Shown here one piece after another: positions 24,895 through 37,233 of a stretch of 64,000 bases of DNA (position 1 is its first letter; each line of letters opens with the position of its first letter). The notes under the pieces are model-generated. The model had not been told where the DNA came from and did no database searches. It saw nothing but the letters and a program-made list of their open reading frames with translations. Source of the DNA: Cephalotus follicularis (taxonomy: Eukaryota; Streptophyta; Magnoliopsida; Oxalidales; Cephalotaceae); the NCBI GenBank assembly GCA_001972305.1, contig BDDD01002915.1:90641-154640 (forward strand), given 5' to 3'. The translations under genes were made by a program, and so were the position numbers.

Positions 24895-25035
24895 TATTAG
24901 TCGACTAATTATGAAATTAGTTAAATAATTCTACAGAAATTGGCATATTAGCTAACTAAGGTGCCTAATTTCAGGAATGGGTTGAAGGTTTGAGAAACTT
25001 AGTCGACTAGTTATGAAATCAGTCCACTAATTTCT
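24895..25035 (+). repeat. TAGTCGACTA-type repeats in LTR L
   Basis: TAGTCGACTA (24898), TTAGCTAACTAA (24946), TAGTCGACTA (25002) and AGTCCACTAA (25021), with a further CAGTCGATTG near 25209. This is a weaker version of the palindromic-core clusters in other LTRs of the window. Confidence 0.5.
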
Positions 25036-26215
25036 CCCAAAAGTGTTGTTTCACTTATTTTTCAAATGGTTTTTCATAGGAGTCTCTAAAGGCATAAATG
25101 ATTTTATAATAAACATGTTTTAGCATATTTTCATATGATTATTGACCAATGACTTTAGGTAACCTAGATTGTTGAGTGATGATGCTCTATCTGCAGTGTC
25201 CTTCACCTACAGTCGATTGTTAGCCTGAGCACCGATCATTGACTTAGTTCACTAAACTAGTTGTCGATTCTTGGAGTCTAATCATCACTACTTGGGTTAT
25301 CCCTTATCACTCAGTTGCTTGTTTTTAAACCATTTACAAAACTTTCTACTAACCGCTTGGCCGAATTGTACTCGAGATCATTCAAGCTCTGTCCAAATTG
25401 TTTTCTACCTGGTTAGGCAGGTCATGATCTTTTTGTAGATCAATTGATTACACACCACTTTCAGCTGACACGATTGACAGACTTATCGACTCATAGATTG
25501 CTTGACTAACAGACTGAACTACATTCCTGACATCTACTAACCCGACATATTGAATGATGGAATAGTCATGTAGACGATTAAGTGAGGGATTGAGATCATA
25601 GGTGCCCTAGCAATCCCTAGACAGACACGCGTGGTATTCCACTATGAATAGACATCTATTACATATTAGTTAATGGTATTTTCATCGATGGATATTGATG
25701 TATTGATTGACTGTGACCATATGTGATTAGTGATCTCTAGAGAGAAAGCTAGGCGTTGGTTGTACAACAAGCTGTTCCCTATGATTAGACACTCGTCGCT
25801 TATTGTCTATTGACATTGATGGATTGATCGATTGATTGTATAGTATTTTTCCTATAGAGTCGCCTAAGGATTTTGGTCAAATCCGTTCGATGTCTTGTCC
25901 CATCTAACTGATGCATTACTTATTATATTGCGCTCCCTTCAGGCTATAGCGATTATGTAACATTGCCTAGAAGGTCTAATAGGCCCGAATCGTCCAATCC
26001 TAAATGATTAGACATGTCCATCACCCTTTTTAGAAGGACTACCTTCTCGTGATGTGGACCATTGACATTGATATTGATACATTATTGTAAAGCCATAAAC
26101 TCTATAGGATTATTGATTGAATTATTGTATGATAGATGATTGATAGGATTGATTGATTAGATTCTATTCCCTTACACAGGTATGAGATAGTGGCATACGA
26201 ATGGTAGATCAAAAT

Positions 26216-26598
26216 TGTAACGAACGAAATATTTCCGTTGAATCAACGGATTATTCGTTGAAGATCTCTTGGTTTATATCTTGTTTTATATCTTGTTTTT
26301 GTATCACATGTGTTAAGCATCGACTAGAAAGGAGAAAGCGTCGTCTGCCTAGCTTAAAGAGTCGATAATTTAGCATAAGCGTCGAAGAACACCTCAAGCG
26401 TCAACTGGATTCTTGAACCGCCAGCATAAGTAACCTTAAAGTGCTAGTGGTTTAAAACAAAGCGGCAGCGCTTTGTAGTTAACCAACGATGCTTAAATTT
26501 AAACCAACGATGCTTCAAAGCAATGGAAATTTGGTCTTTGGAAAAAACGTAACTGACGACGCTTCACATAAAGAGGCGACACTTTGTGCGTGACCGAC
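26216..26598 (+). repeat. Solo LTR H, left piece
   Basis: Starts TGTAACGAACG after AAAAT and is cut by element G at 26599. It carries a cluster of GCGTCG / GCATCGAC / ACGATGCTT words at 26308-26598. The rest of the LTR is at 35597-37096. Confidence 0.75.
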
Positions 26599-28821
26599 TG
26601 TATAACCACGCACCCGCAAGGCGGACACGTGGCAATACTCTCGATCCAATACACAATACAATGGTTGAGACTAGCAATATAAAAATGCGAAAAAACTTAA
26701 AACTTTGCAATACATATCATTTGAGGAAGATACAATCCAACAATCCATCCATACAGTACAATACAATACAAATCCTTTGCAATGACAATCTTTTACAATA
26801 CAATACTTTTCAATCTTTCAATACAATATCTCACAACCAGCTCCGTGAAACCCAAGCAGACGTGCAATCAAAATGAGTTTCAGTCCTTCTGTCCGCTGCT
26901 ACATGCTGCCCTACCTATGCCGCACACAAAATTACAACACAGCCCCACCCCGAAGGATGGGGTTAGCCACACTGGCTAAGCAGAAACCTCATGCCGCATG
27001 TATGCATGTACAATGTGCAATATAGGTGACAATCTATGCAATATCAATGTGCAGTGTACAATATCAATGCATGACATGGCAAATGCATATGTACAGTTGG
27101 CGATCAAACTACCCGTATGACAATGGCCCAAAACAGAGGATACGAATAGGATCTATAACAATCAATCAATGGCAGACACTCAATGGTGGTGTATAAAACA
27201 CCCAATCAATCAATAAATATCCTATGGAGCATGCGACCCCGGGTCAATACAATGTCAATCAGTTAGTAGTGATCAATCCCACAGAAGGTAGTCCTTCAAA
27301 AAAGGTGGGAGATCTAACTATGGTTCTCAGACTGATCAGGTCTATAACGCATAGATCTTCCAGCCTATGGCTAGGTAAATACAGTATTGATGAGCTACAG
27401 CCTCAAGGGAGCATCAAACGACAATCAATCAGTACCGCTAGTCAGTGGGTCAGTACAATACAGTGAATGAAACGATCGAAGAAATAGGTGGACAGAGTCA
27501 ACAACCTAACATTCTGACAAGAATCATAAGGTCTCTCTATAGGATCCATACAATACAATCAATCATGTAAGTACAATATCATTACAATGTCAATAAGCAA
27601 ATTCAATGAGTGAAGGTATCTAATGGAGGGTTGGAAATGTGCATCCAACTTACCGACTTAGACTCACATCACTCATGACTCAAGCAAACAATCAGTCAGT
27701 ACAATAATTAAAACCATTTTCCAACACTTGAACACCTCAAGTGAGGCTCCGGTCAAGTGACAATGTGAAAAGAAATTGAAAACAAGCTTTAAACAGTTAA
27801 AAACTCAACTCAGCAAGAAAGGCGCTGATGTTCTTGTCAAAGGACATCGATGCGTATCATAGCATGCCTTTGAAAATGGTAGAAGGACATCGATGTATTT
27901 GAAAGCCATCGATGTCTTTCTCAGTTTGGTCGAAGACGTCGATGTCCATGGACAAAGATGTCGACGCGTTTCAATAAAATTGGCCTGGTAATGCGCATCG
28001 ATGTTCGGCATCGATGTCTTTTCTGGGGAAAGAAATCTCGAGGCAAAGACGTCGATGTCTTTGCTGCGGAATCATAGATACAACACTCTGAAGCGAAAGA
28101 TATCAACGTCCATGGTCTAGGGGTCGATGTCTTTGCTAGGCAGGCTCGATTTTTTTTGCAGAAAATCAACAAATTTCAAGCCAAAATCCAATTAAAACCC
28201 ATTCTTTAAGAAACCAAGGATTAAAAATCAGTCTTTAAGGTTAGTAAAACTAGTTACAACCTTCAATTTGCCATTTCAATCTTTCTATTAACAATTACGT
28301 CAAGGATTTGCTAAAAACCTAAAAAACCCCAATTCATTTAATACACTCAATTCAATCATTCAATCAGTCATTCAATCAATACAAGAGGTAGGCAATTCAA
28401 GTAAGAAGTCCTACATTCAATGAAGCTTCAAAAGTTGATCTATCGATCGGTCAATCGGCTGAAATCACCCAAGAATCAGCTGCTCTGTCACTCAATCGGC
28501 AACCGACACTTGCAATAGGTATCCTTGTTGAAGAAGATGCAATCAGAAGCTGCTATGGAGATGGAGGGAGGCTGCCAGCAAGAGAGAAAGAGGGAGAAGG
28601 ATAGAGAGGGGGAGAAGAATGAGAGAATGAGAGTAAGAAATTGACTTATATAGTCAATTTGACCAACTCTCCGATACTCAGCCCCAAATCCCGACTATAC
28701 ATGCATATAACCAATACAATAACAATAGGTATAAGAATACCTCAATTCAATACAATTCGATACAGTACAATACGGCACAATGTATACATGAACAGTAAAA
28801 AAGGGAATTCAGTTCGTTACA
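26599..28821 (-). repeat. 3' LTR of G
   Basis: Outer end TGTATAACC, inner end GTTCGTTACA at 28812-28821. In element sense a TATA box (TATATAAG, plus-strand CTTATATA near 28645) lies about 170 bp from the LTR start, followed by a CT-rich leader. It contains an (AATAC)n-like stretch at 26750-26830 and the ATCGAT cluster listed below. Confidence 0.88.
27822..28130 (-). repeat. GACATCGATGTC-type repeat cluster in G 3' LTR
   Basis: About ten imperfect copies of (A/G)AC(A/G)TCGATGTC occur in 310 bp, for example near 27842, 27877, 27904, 27935, 27957, 27997, 28009 and 28049. ATCGAT and GTCGAC are palindromic cores. It lies some 500-800 bp downstream of the TATA box in element sense, so it should be transcribed. 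Confidence 0.75.
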
Positions 28822-28834
28822 TTCTCCCCTCCTT
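28822..28834 (-). other. Polypurine tract of G
   Basis: Plus strand TTCTCCCCTCCTT, i.e. AAGGAGGGGAGAA in element sense, directly abuts the 3' LTR start. Confidence 0.8.
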
Positions 28835-28859
28835 AAAAGAATCTGGTCCCCAGATTCAC

Positions 28860-30344
28860 CAGTCAATCAATCAATCAATCAATCAAATAGGAAATGTTAT
28901 GTCTCTCTCATATCATCCTCGCGATCCTAGGTACACTCCACTGAACCATGATACTGCCATAGAACACTGACCAAAGGAATGGTCTCGTTCGTCAATACTC
29001 TGATCTATCTGTCAACAATCTGTATAGGAGTCTCAATAAACGATAAGTCAGGTTCCAGCTGAATCTGACTGTACTCCATGATCTGTGAAGGACCTCAAAC
29101 ATTTCTCCTCAACTGAGAAACATAGAATACATCATGAACTCCCGACAATGCTGGAGGCAAGGCAAGCCTGTAAGCAAGTCGTCCAATCTGATCCAATACC
29201 TCGAAAGGTCCAATAAAACGAGGAGAGAGCTTTCGTTTCTTCCCGAATCTCATGACTCCTTTAGTGGGCGACACTTTGAGGAAAACATGGTCACCAATAC
29301 TAAACTCCAAGCCTCTCCGATGAACATCAGCATAGCTTTTCTGTCTACTCTGTGCAACAATCAATCGGTCTTTAATAAATTTCACTTTCTCTGTGGTAAT
29401 CTGTACAATCTCTGGCAACAAAATACTCTTTTCACCGACCTGATCCAAACAAACAGGCGATCAGCAATTCCTACTATATAGGGCTTCATAGGGAGTCATC
29501 TGTATGCTCTAGTGGTAACTATTGTTATACGAGAACTCAATCAAATGTAAGTAGTCATCCCAACTACCTCCAAAGTAGAGAACGCATGCAAGAAGCATGT
29601 CCTCCAATGTCTGAATGGTCCTTTCAGACAAACCATATGTTTGGGGATGAAAAGCAGTGCTAAAACTCAATTCGGTACCCATAGCTACCTGTAACATCCT
29701 CCAAAAACTGGAAGTGAAGCGAGAGTCTCGATCCGAAATGATGCCAACAGGAGCTCCATGTGCTTTAAAAATCTGGACAAATTTTCTCTAGAATAAGTCA
29801 TCCAAATCAGTAGAAAGTGGGCCGTCTTCGTGAGCCGGTCAACAATAACCCATATACCATCGTGTCTGTCCCGAATCAGGGGTAACCCGGACATGAAATC
29901 CATGGTAATGTGGTCCCATTTCCACTCATGAATGAGCAAAGGCTGAAGCATGCCTGCCAGTCTCTGGTGTACTGCCTTAACTTGCTGACAAGAGAGGCAT
30001 CTCGATACAAACTCTATGATTTCTCTCTTCATGCCAATCCACCAATAGCTAAGTTTTAGGTCAAGATACATCTTCGTACTTCCTGGATGGATAGAGAGAT
30101 GATATTTATGAGCATAGTAATGAAGCTCTTCCTTCAACTCGCTATCGGCTGGAATGCAAATCCTGTTCCGGTATCTCAAAAACCCATCTGTAGATAGAGA
30201 GAAATCGAGTTTCAATCCTTCATCAATAGCAGTAGCCACTTTCTGCACTTCAATATCCACTATCTGAGCATCTCTAAACCGGTCAAGTAATGCAGGTTGC
30301 ACACGAATATGGGAAAAATTCATACAAGACAACTTGCTACTCAA
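28860..30344 (-). pseudogene. pol: Gypsy integrase with chromodomain-like tail (element G)
   Basis: In element order: the HHCC zinc domain (HKYHLSIHPG then CLSCQQVK) in 29685-30344, followed by DDE-core blocks (WDHITMDFMSGLP, WVIVDRLTKTAHF); a frame break near 29685-29780; FHPQTYGLSERTIQTLEDML in 29509-29697, holding the catalytic Glu block; and the C-terminal GPF/Y region (LSPRFIGPFEVLDQIG) in 29095-29448. A tail with IQIVDR and LVSVLWQYHG (28900-29094) resembles the chromodomain-like end of Tekay/Del integrases. Integrase inserts the cDNA and the tail targets chromatin. At least two frame breaks and several stops make it inactive. Confidence 0.85.
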
Positions 30345-30346
30345 TG

Positions 30347-30776
30347 CATCTACAACAACATTTGCTTTTCCTAGATGGTATTCAATGTAACAATCATAAT
30401 TATTAAGAAGCTCAAACTACCTTCTCTATCTCATGTTCAATACGTTATGTGAAAAGAGATATCTCAAACTCTCATGATCTGCAAAAACTGTGAACGTGGT
30501 CCCATAAAGGTTGTGGCACCATTTTCCAAGAGCAAGGACAATGGACGCCAACTCCAAGTCATGCACTGGGTAACTTTCTTCGTGTGGTTTGATCTTCCTC
30601 GATGCATATACAATCACTTTGCCGTATTGCATAAGAATGCAACCAAGCCCTTTCCTAGAAGCATCGGTGTACACAACAAAGTCTTTGTTCCCGTCTGGCA
30701 AGGCTAGGACAGGAGCGGAAATCAATCTATCTTTCAACTCTTGAAAACTTCTTTCACAATCACTATCCATACAAAG
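30347..30776 (-). pseudogene. pol: Gypsy RNase H (element G)
   Basis: The segment [18 protein letters not shown] contains the first catalytic Asp (TDAS), then [20 protein letters not shown] with the Glu of the DEDD set, and [13 protein letters not shown] with the next Asp. This is the Gypsy RNase H arrangement immediately C-terminal to RT. The frame ends at 30426, before the linker to integrase. Confidence 0.85.
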
Positions 30777-31486
30777 GCAGCATTCTTCTGTGTCAATCTG
30801 GTCGATGGTATAGCAATACGAGAAAATCCCTCAACAAACCGACAATAATACCCTGCTAAACCCAAGAAGCTGCGAACTTCGGAAGCATTAGTCGGTCATT
30901 TGCAATCTTTCACTGCCTCTACTTTCGATGGATCCACTGATAAACCGTCACCGGAAACAATATGCCAGAGAAAAGCAACCTCCGATAACCAAAACTCACA
31001 CTTGTCAAATTTGGCATACCATCGATGATCCCTCAATGTCTACAATACAATGTAGAGGTGCTGGGATTGCTCCTCATCAGTCCTAGAATAGACCAAGAGG
31101 TCGTCAATGAACACTACAATGAACTGATCCAAATACTGTCTGAACACTCGATTCATCAGGTCCATGAAAGCCGAAGTAGCAATAGTCACACCAAAAGGCA
31201 TAACTAAGAACTCATAATTGCCATATGTCGATCTGAAAGCCGACTTTGGAATATCCTCTGATCTGACTTTCAACAGGTGGTTGCCCAATCTCAAGTCGAG
31301 CTTAGAAAACACTGTCGCTCCTCTAAGCTGGTTGAACAGTTCATCAATGTGAGGTAGAGGGTATTTATTCTTCACTGTAATTTTGTTGAGCTGTCGGTAA
31401 TCAATACACATACGGAGCGATCCATCTTTCTTCTTGACAAAAGAACAGGTGCTCCCTAGGGTGAAGCACTAGGTCTTATAAAACCT
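30777..31486 (-). pseudogene. pol: Gypsy reverse transcriptase (element G)
   Basis: The open part 31040-31411 contains [36 protein letters not shown] and the catalytic FIDD box ([11 protein letters not shown]), intact here in contrast to element A. Coding continues leftward through stops with FDKCEFWL and [17 protein letters not shown], the RT thumb-connection region. Confidence 0.87.
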
Positions 31487-31817
31487 TTGTCCAAAAGATT
31501 CTGTAACTGTATCTTTAACTCTTTCAATTCTATCGGTGCCATAAGATACGGTGCTCGAGAAATCGGTGCACTTCCTGTACCAAATCAATCACAAACTCTA
31601 TCTATCTGTCTAGAGGCAAAGACATCAAATCCCAAGGAAAAGCATCTCCAAACTTGCAAGCCACTGGAATATCTTCCAGTTATGACCGCCATCTGTCTGT
31701 ATCAAGCACATGTGCCAGAAGCCCCTACCATCCCTGTCGTAACAATCGGTCCGCATGCAAAGCCAAAATCATCAGAACAAACAATGGCTCTAAGGTGCCA
31801 AGAAACTGAAAAGGTGG

Positions 31818-32299
31818 TCATCCCGGAGGACTGAAAACAACTACTTTCTGATGACAATCCACCTGAGCAAAGCTAGCAGACAATGAATACATGCCAAGAA
31901 TCACATCTAGGCCATCCATCTGTAAAACAAGAAGATTGGCTAACAAGTAATGATCATCAATCTCTACAATACAATCTCTGCACACTGGAACGGTGGTCAC
32001 TGACTCACCGAGAGGTGTGGATACCTCCATCAAGAAAGGAAGGTACTCGGATCTCAAACAAACATGGGAGACAAAATGAAATGCAATGAATAAATGGGAT
32101 GAACCCGGATCAATAAGAAATCGTGCTGGAAGCTGAAAGAGTCGAATGGTACCTCCAATCACAACATCTGACCCTGCTGCAACACTCGGTTCCATAGAAA
32201 ACACTCTAGCCTGAACTATCGGAGCATAACTCATAGGCTGTTTCCCTCTGGACTGTGAAGTCCCATGGGAAGAAGACGGTACACTAGCTGTCAGTCCTG
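31818..32299 (-). pseudogene. pol: Aspartic protease (element G), active site altered
   Basis: ARFLIDPGSSHLFIAF occupies the place of the retropepsin active site; the triad reads D-P-G (32103-32111) instead of D-T/S-G. The second block is present as LDVILGMYSL. The frame continues upstream into the gag knuckle and reads through to 31818. The Pro substitution should abolish activity. Confidence 0.8.
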
Positions 32300-33350
32300 G
32301 TGGGGGCGGTGACCGCTGTGTCTGATCAAATCCTCTAGGATGAGAACTCCAAGGACAATCTCTAGCAATGTGGTCAGAACCACCACAAACCATGCAATGG
32401 CCCAAGAACCATCTACAATTCTCAGAAGTATGGTTGGTCTTCTAACAATGCACACAAGGAATCGTAGCACTCTGATTACCACTCCCAGAGAGTCTGGAGG
32501 GTATACCCTGACTAGGTGCTAAAGATCGGTCTCCTTGACATGCGTTCCTCGATCTGCCTCTCCTCCTAGAACGGGACAAGTTCTCGCTATCCTGATCGCT
32601 ACCATGAGAACCAGGTGACGGGCTATTATCAGTCTTCTGCGATTTAGCACTGCCACTGTCACTACCACTCTACCAAGAAGAAGGAGTAGGCCTGGTGCGG
32701 GCTATATCTCTCATCAATTTAGCCTCAACTGAAATATCCTCAAGCTACATAGCTCGGGAAGAAATATCCAATATGGAGGTCAAACCCAAGGAGTCAGTTG
32801 CCTCCTCAAATCCAATCTCAGTCCTCGAAGGAACTTCTTTGCTCTACGCTATTGGCCTTCCACAAAGTAGGGGGCAGATCGGGCTAACTGCATGAATCTT
32901 GCCTCATACTCAGCAACTGTCATGTTTCCTCGTACCAAGTTAGCAAATTCAATCTCTCTTATGTCTATCTCTACTTGAGGGTAGTACCTTGCATTGAATT
33001 CTCTTTTGAAGGCATCCCAAGAGCAGACTATACCATTCCTTGTCCAATCTGTGTTAACCATAGCCCACCAGTGCTCGGCTTCTCCTTGGAGCATATACAC
33101 TGCAAATACCAATTTCTGTTCATCATCACATCCCATGACCTCAAAGATCTTCTCCAAATGGGTTAGCCAAGACTCAGCAAGGGTAGGATCAGGGAGTCCT
33201 ACAAATGCTGGAGGTTGCAACTTTAAGAAGCGGCTCAACAACGGGATGATCAGATACAATCCCATTCAAATTCTATATCAATCTCTATGCTAAACCATTC
33301 GGTCAATCTCAATCAACGCATTAATATACTTAGCTAGCAGGCCAACCAAT
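32300..33350 (-). pseudogene. gag: Gypsy gag with two CCHC knuckles (element G)
   Basis: The gag core is in 32849-33265 (ESWLTHLEKIFEVMGCDDEQ, LQGEAEHWWAMV, FKREFNARYYP, FMQLARSAPYF). Two CX2CX4HX4C knuckles lie at 32415-32456 (first, with an in-frame stop between its Cys pair and His) and 32355-32396 (CMVCGGSDHIARDC). A Ser/Arg-rich stretch (about 32520-32700) separates core and knuckles. Several stops break the frame. Confidence 0.82.
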
Positions 33351-33351
33351 G

Positions 33352-33363
33352 TCTCTGATGCCA
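33352..33363 (-). other. Primer-binding site of G
   Basis: In element sense TGGCATCAGAGA, three bases after the LTR end; one mismatch to the tRNA-iMet consensus. Confidence 0.75.
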
Positions 33364-33366
33364 TTC

Positions 33367-35591
33367 TGTAACACCGCGCACCCGCAGGTCGGACACTTGG
33401 CATTACTCTTAATCCAATACACAATACAATGGTTGGGACTAGCAATATAAATATGAAAAAAAACTTAAAACATTGCAATACATATCATTTGCGGAAGATA
33501 CAATACAAAAATCCATCCATACAATACAATACAATATAATACAAATCCTTTACAATGCCAATCTTTTACAATACAATACATTTCAATCTTTCACTACAAT
33601 ATCTCACAACCAGCTCCGTGAAACCCAAGTAGTCGTGCGTTCAAAACGAGTCTTCAGTCCTTCTGTCCGCTGCTACCAGCTGCCCTACCTATGCCGCACA
33701 CAAAAGTACAACACAACCCCACCCCGAAGGATGGGGTTAGCCACACTGGCTAAGCAGAAAACGCATGTAGCATGTATGCATGTCCAATGTGCAATATTGG
33801 TGACAATCTATACAATATCAATGTGTGGTGTACAATATCAATGCATGACATGGAAAATGCATATGTACAGTTGCCGATCAAACTACCCGTATGACAATGG
33901 CCCATAACAGAGCATACGGATAGGATCTATAACAATCAATCAATGGCAGACACTCAATGGTAGTGTATAAAACACCCAATAAATAAATCAATATCCTATA
34001 GAGCATGTGACCCCGGGTCAATACAATGTCAATTAGTTAGTAGTAATAAATCCCACGGAAGGTAGCCCTTCAAAAAGGGTGGGAGATCTATCTACAGTTC
34101 TCAGACTAATAAAGTCTGGAACTCATAGATCTTCCAGCCTATGGCTGGGTCAATACAGTCTCGATGAGCTACAGCCTCAGGGAGCTATTAAAATCATTAG
34201 GGAGCTACAACCTCAAGGGAGCATCAATCGACAATCAATCGGTACCGCTCGTCAGCGGGGCAATACAGTACAGTGAAGGAAACGATCGACGAAATAGGTG
34301 GACTGAGTCAACAACCTAACATGCCGACACAAATCATAAGGTCGCTCTATAGGATCCATACAATACAATCAATCATGTCAGTAAAATATCATTACAATGT
34401 CAATAAGCAAAGTCAATGAGTGATGGTATCCAACTTACAGACTTAGACTCACATCACTCATGACTCAAACAAACAATCGGTCAGTACAATCATTAAAACC
34501 GTTTTCAAACACTTGAACACCACAAGAGAGGCTCCGGTCAACTGACAATGTGAAAAGAAGTTGAAAACCAGCTTTAAACAATTAAAAACTCCACTCAGCC
34601 CGAAAGGCATCGATGTTCTTGCCAAACAACATCGATGCGTATCAGAGCATGCCTTTGAAAATGGTAAAAGGACGTCGATGTCTCTGAAATCCATCGATGT
34701 CTTTCTCAGTATGGCTAAAGACGTCGATGTCCTTGGACAAAGACATCGACGCGTTTCAATAAAAATGGCCATGGAATGCGCATCGATGTTCGACATCGAT
34801 GTCTTTTCTGAGGAAAGACATCTCGAGGAAAAGACGTCGATGTCTTTCCTGAGGAATCACAGATACAACACTCTGAAGTGAAAGACATCGACGTCCATGG
34901 GCTAGGGGTCGATGTCTTTGCTGGGAAGGCTCGATTTTTTTGCAGAAAAAAAGCAAATTTCAAGCCAGAATGCAATCAAAACCCATTCTTTAAGAAACCA
35001 AGGGTTAAAAATCAGACTTTAAGGTTGGTAAAACTAGTTACAACCTTCAATTTGCCATTTCAAGGTTTCTATTAACAATTAGGTCAAGGATTTGCTAAAA
35101 ACTTCATTCAATACACTCAATTCAATCATTCAATCAGCCATTCAATCAATACAAGAGGTAGGCATTTCAAGTAAGAAGTCCTACCTTCAATGAAGCATCA
35201 AAATTTGAGCTATCGATCGGTCAATCAGCTGAAATCACCCAAGAATCAGCTGCTCTGTCACTCAATCGGCAACCCACACTTGCAATCGGTATCCTTATTA
35301 AAGGAGATGCAATCAGGAGCTGTTATGGAAATGGAGGGAGGCTGCCAGCAAGAGAGAGAGAGGGAGAAGGATAGAGAGGGGGAGAAGAATGAGAGAATGA
35401 GAGTAAGAAATTGACTTATATAGTCAATTTGACCAACTCTCCGATACTCAGCCCAAAATCCCGACTATACATGCATATAACCAATACAATAACAATAGGT
35501 ATAAGAATACCTCAATTCAATACAATTCGATACAGTACAATACGACATAATATATGCATGAATAGTACAAAAGGGAATTCAGATCGTTACA
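33367..35591 (-). repeat. 5' LTR of G
   Basis: Aligns end to end with 26599-28821. Starts TGTAACACCGCGC (plus strand) and ends GATCGTTACA. It carries the same ATCGAT cluster (34606-34915), TATA region (near 35415) and CT-rich leader. A short internal duplication of the AGGGAGCTA phrase (34176-34220) is present only in this LTR. Confidence 0.88.
34606..34915 (-). repeat. GACATCGATGTC-type repeat cluster in G 5' LTR
   Basis: Counterpart of 27822-28130, with about ten copies such as CATCGATG, GACGTCGATGTC and GACATCGAC. Copies and spacers are collinear between the two LTRs. Confidence 0.75.
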
Positions 35592-35596
35592 CCGAC

Positions 35597-37096
35597 GACG
35601 CTTTGATCCAAATCGTCAGCGCTTTTACTGTGTAGAACGAGCCAAAAATTAAGTTTTGTCTCTTTATCAGTAAATTACAATAAAATTTTTGGGGCAGGTG
35701 TCAAGCTAGACAAGTTATAACTCTTGAAACATGGCAAGGTGTCAGCAAGTTAAGGAAATTACGATCCAAGTGTCACCAAATTAGAAGGGAGAATGCTAGT
35801 TGTCATCAAATTTGAAGATAGGAATGCTATGTGACATTGCAATAGGCAAGGGACTTATTGACTTAGGTAAGGGAAGCTTATAACACCTGATATATGTCCA
35901 AGAATAACCTGAAAATAGTTAGTTTTGCTGAGTTCAATTCAAGAAGAGAAATGGAGATTAATTTCAAGTAAGGAACCTCAATCTTTCATTATAAAAGTGT
36001 TTAACATATTCCTCTGATTATTTCTGATATTATGCAGCAAATTGTTTTACTCATTTCTCTATCGTTTCTTGAGAAAATTTCAAATAGTTAATTGTTATAG
36101 AAACTTGAAGATTTCCTCTATATCTTTTATGTTTTACGTATTTCAAAATTCTGTTGATTTCTGGACGAAATATTTTGTTTAAAGTTACTACTGGTTTTCT
36201 GCTTACATATAGTACCTGCAACTTTGAAAATTTACTACAACTTCGTTTCTCATCCAAAAATTATGAGCTTTATCATTCAAAAATCTGTGAATTGTATACT
36301 TTAACTTTATTGTTTTATGTTTTCTCTGAAAATTAATATTTCTATATGAAATATCATCTTTAAAATTACGGTGCGATCATGTGCAGTGAATGTTTTTGAA
36401 TTGTTTACTCAAAGTGTTGAGATATTAATGAGTCATGAAATCTTGTTGAACTGAGATGAACAAATCTTGGATAGTGATATCAAATAGTTAAAGAGAGTAG
36501 AGTGCTCTTGACATGCATGTGATGTGAGGATAGCAATCGGGGAGTGAAAAATGCCCCAGTGAAGCAATGGTTCAGTTGGGTTTCTTAAGGCCCCTCAGTG
36601 TTGAATGTTCTGGTTTTCAAAAAATTATCAGAAAATGGATTTTGATGATGTTTTTATTATGATAATTCTTACTGAGCTATTTGAGCTCACTCCTTTCAAT
36701 GTTTGGCTTTGTTTTAAAACAGTCCAGGTAATAGTTGATCGGGAACCACCAATATTTTAAAGAAAGTGTTAGAAGGATGATTTTCTTTTGAAAACACATA
36801 TATGCTATGTATAAACTACTGTTTTGTGGTTGTAACAAATGTTTATCCGCTATGTAATTCCTATTATGAAATGTTATGTATGGTGCGGAGGCACTAATAT
36901 GAACAATTTTAGTATTTTGTAAACGTACGATATAGAAACTTGAAGTTTGAATTTTTGAGGTTTAGTGAAGTTATAAGAAAATGAAAGATGTTATTAACAA
37001 ACGAGATTATTAAATGATTTAAGGTTACCCCCAGTAACGCACCGAATCCTCGTAGCTCACTTCAAGTATTAGTGAACTTGGATCGGGGGCGTTACA
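35597..37096 (+). repeat. Solo LTR H, right piece
   Basis: Continues H after the G insertion and ends GGGGGCGTTACA at 37096. Flanks are AAAAT (26211-26215) and AAAAA/AAAAT (from 37097). The end block (GGTTACCCCCAGTAACGC near 37022) matches solo LTR I in reverse orientation. No PBS, PPT or gene is present. The frame at 36051-36257 has no recognisable product. Confidence 0.75.
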
Positions 37097-37233
37097 AAAA
37101 ATGACATTCATGCATCCACACGTTGTTCATTGTTATTGTACACATGGACATTGCCTACATTGATATTGTACATCATTATTGCATAATGTTTGTATAACAT
37201 AATCTTTAAAGAAAAGTATTCATTAGGTGTTCA
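37097..37233 (+). repeat. Gypsy-type LTR L, end piece
   Basis: ATTGATATTGTACA and CATTGTTATTGTACAC-like words here match the distal part of the G LTR in the same sense, so LTR L appears to resume after H. It may end GGTGTTCA at 37233, followed by ACTTT, which differs by one base from the ATTTT before 12106. Confidence 0.4.

Larger units (their letters stand above)
23976..26215 (+). repeat. Gypsy-type LTR L, main piece
   Basis: The sequence shares architecture and short blocks with the LTR of G in the same sense: GATTGATTG-rich start, a TATA box CTATATATAATC near 24222-24240, a CT-rich leader, a TGAATGATTGAATTGAG-type block around 24650-24690, and the later hinge region near 26090. The matching LTR start is at 12106. 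Similarity is patchy, so family membership is tentative. The frames at 24030-24412 and 24703-24900 have no recognised motif. Confidence 0.5.
26599..35591 (-). mobile_element. Gypsy element G, all domains present but broken, TSD CCGAC
   Basis: Two LTRs of 2,223 and 2,225 bp flank about 4.5 kb with remnants of gag, protease, RT, RNase H, integrase and a chromodomain-like tail in Gypsy order on the minus strand. The exact TSD CCGAC is at 26594-26598 and 35592-35596, within solo LTR H. LTR ends are TGTAACACC / GTTACA in plus-strand view. The LTR pair is very similar by eye, yet internal genes carry stops and frameshifts, so the copy is inactive. The domain content and tail suggest a chromovirus (Tekay/Del-like). 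Confidence 0.9.

Noticed and set aside
27822-28130. Satellite or centromeric tandem array
   Set aside because: Spacers between copies are unique and irregular, and the block is collinear in both LTRs of G.
28861-28887. CAATCAAT tandem stretch as a regulatory element
   Set aside because: Simple microsatellite in decayed integrase tail; nothing ties it to a function.
34561-34881. Plus-strand 106-residue frame over the ATCGAT cluster of G
   Set aside because: Translation of the repeated motif itself on the antisense strand; no start context or homolog visible.
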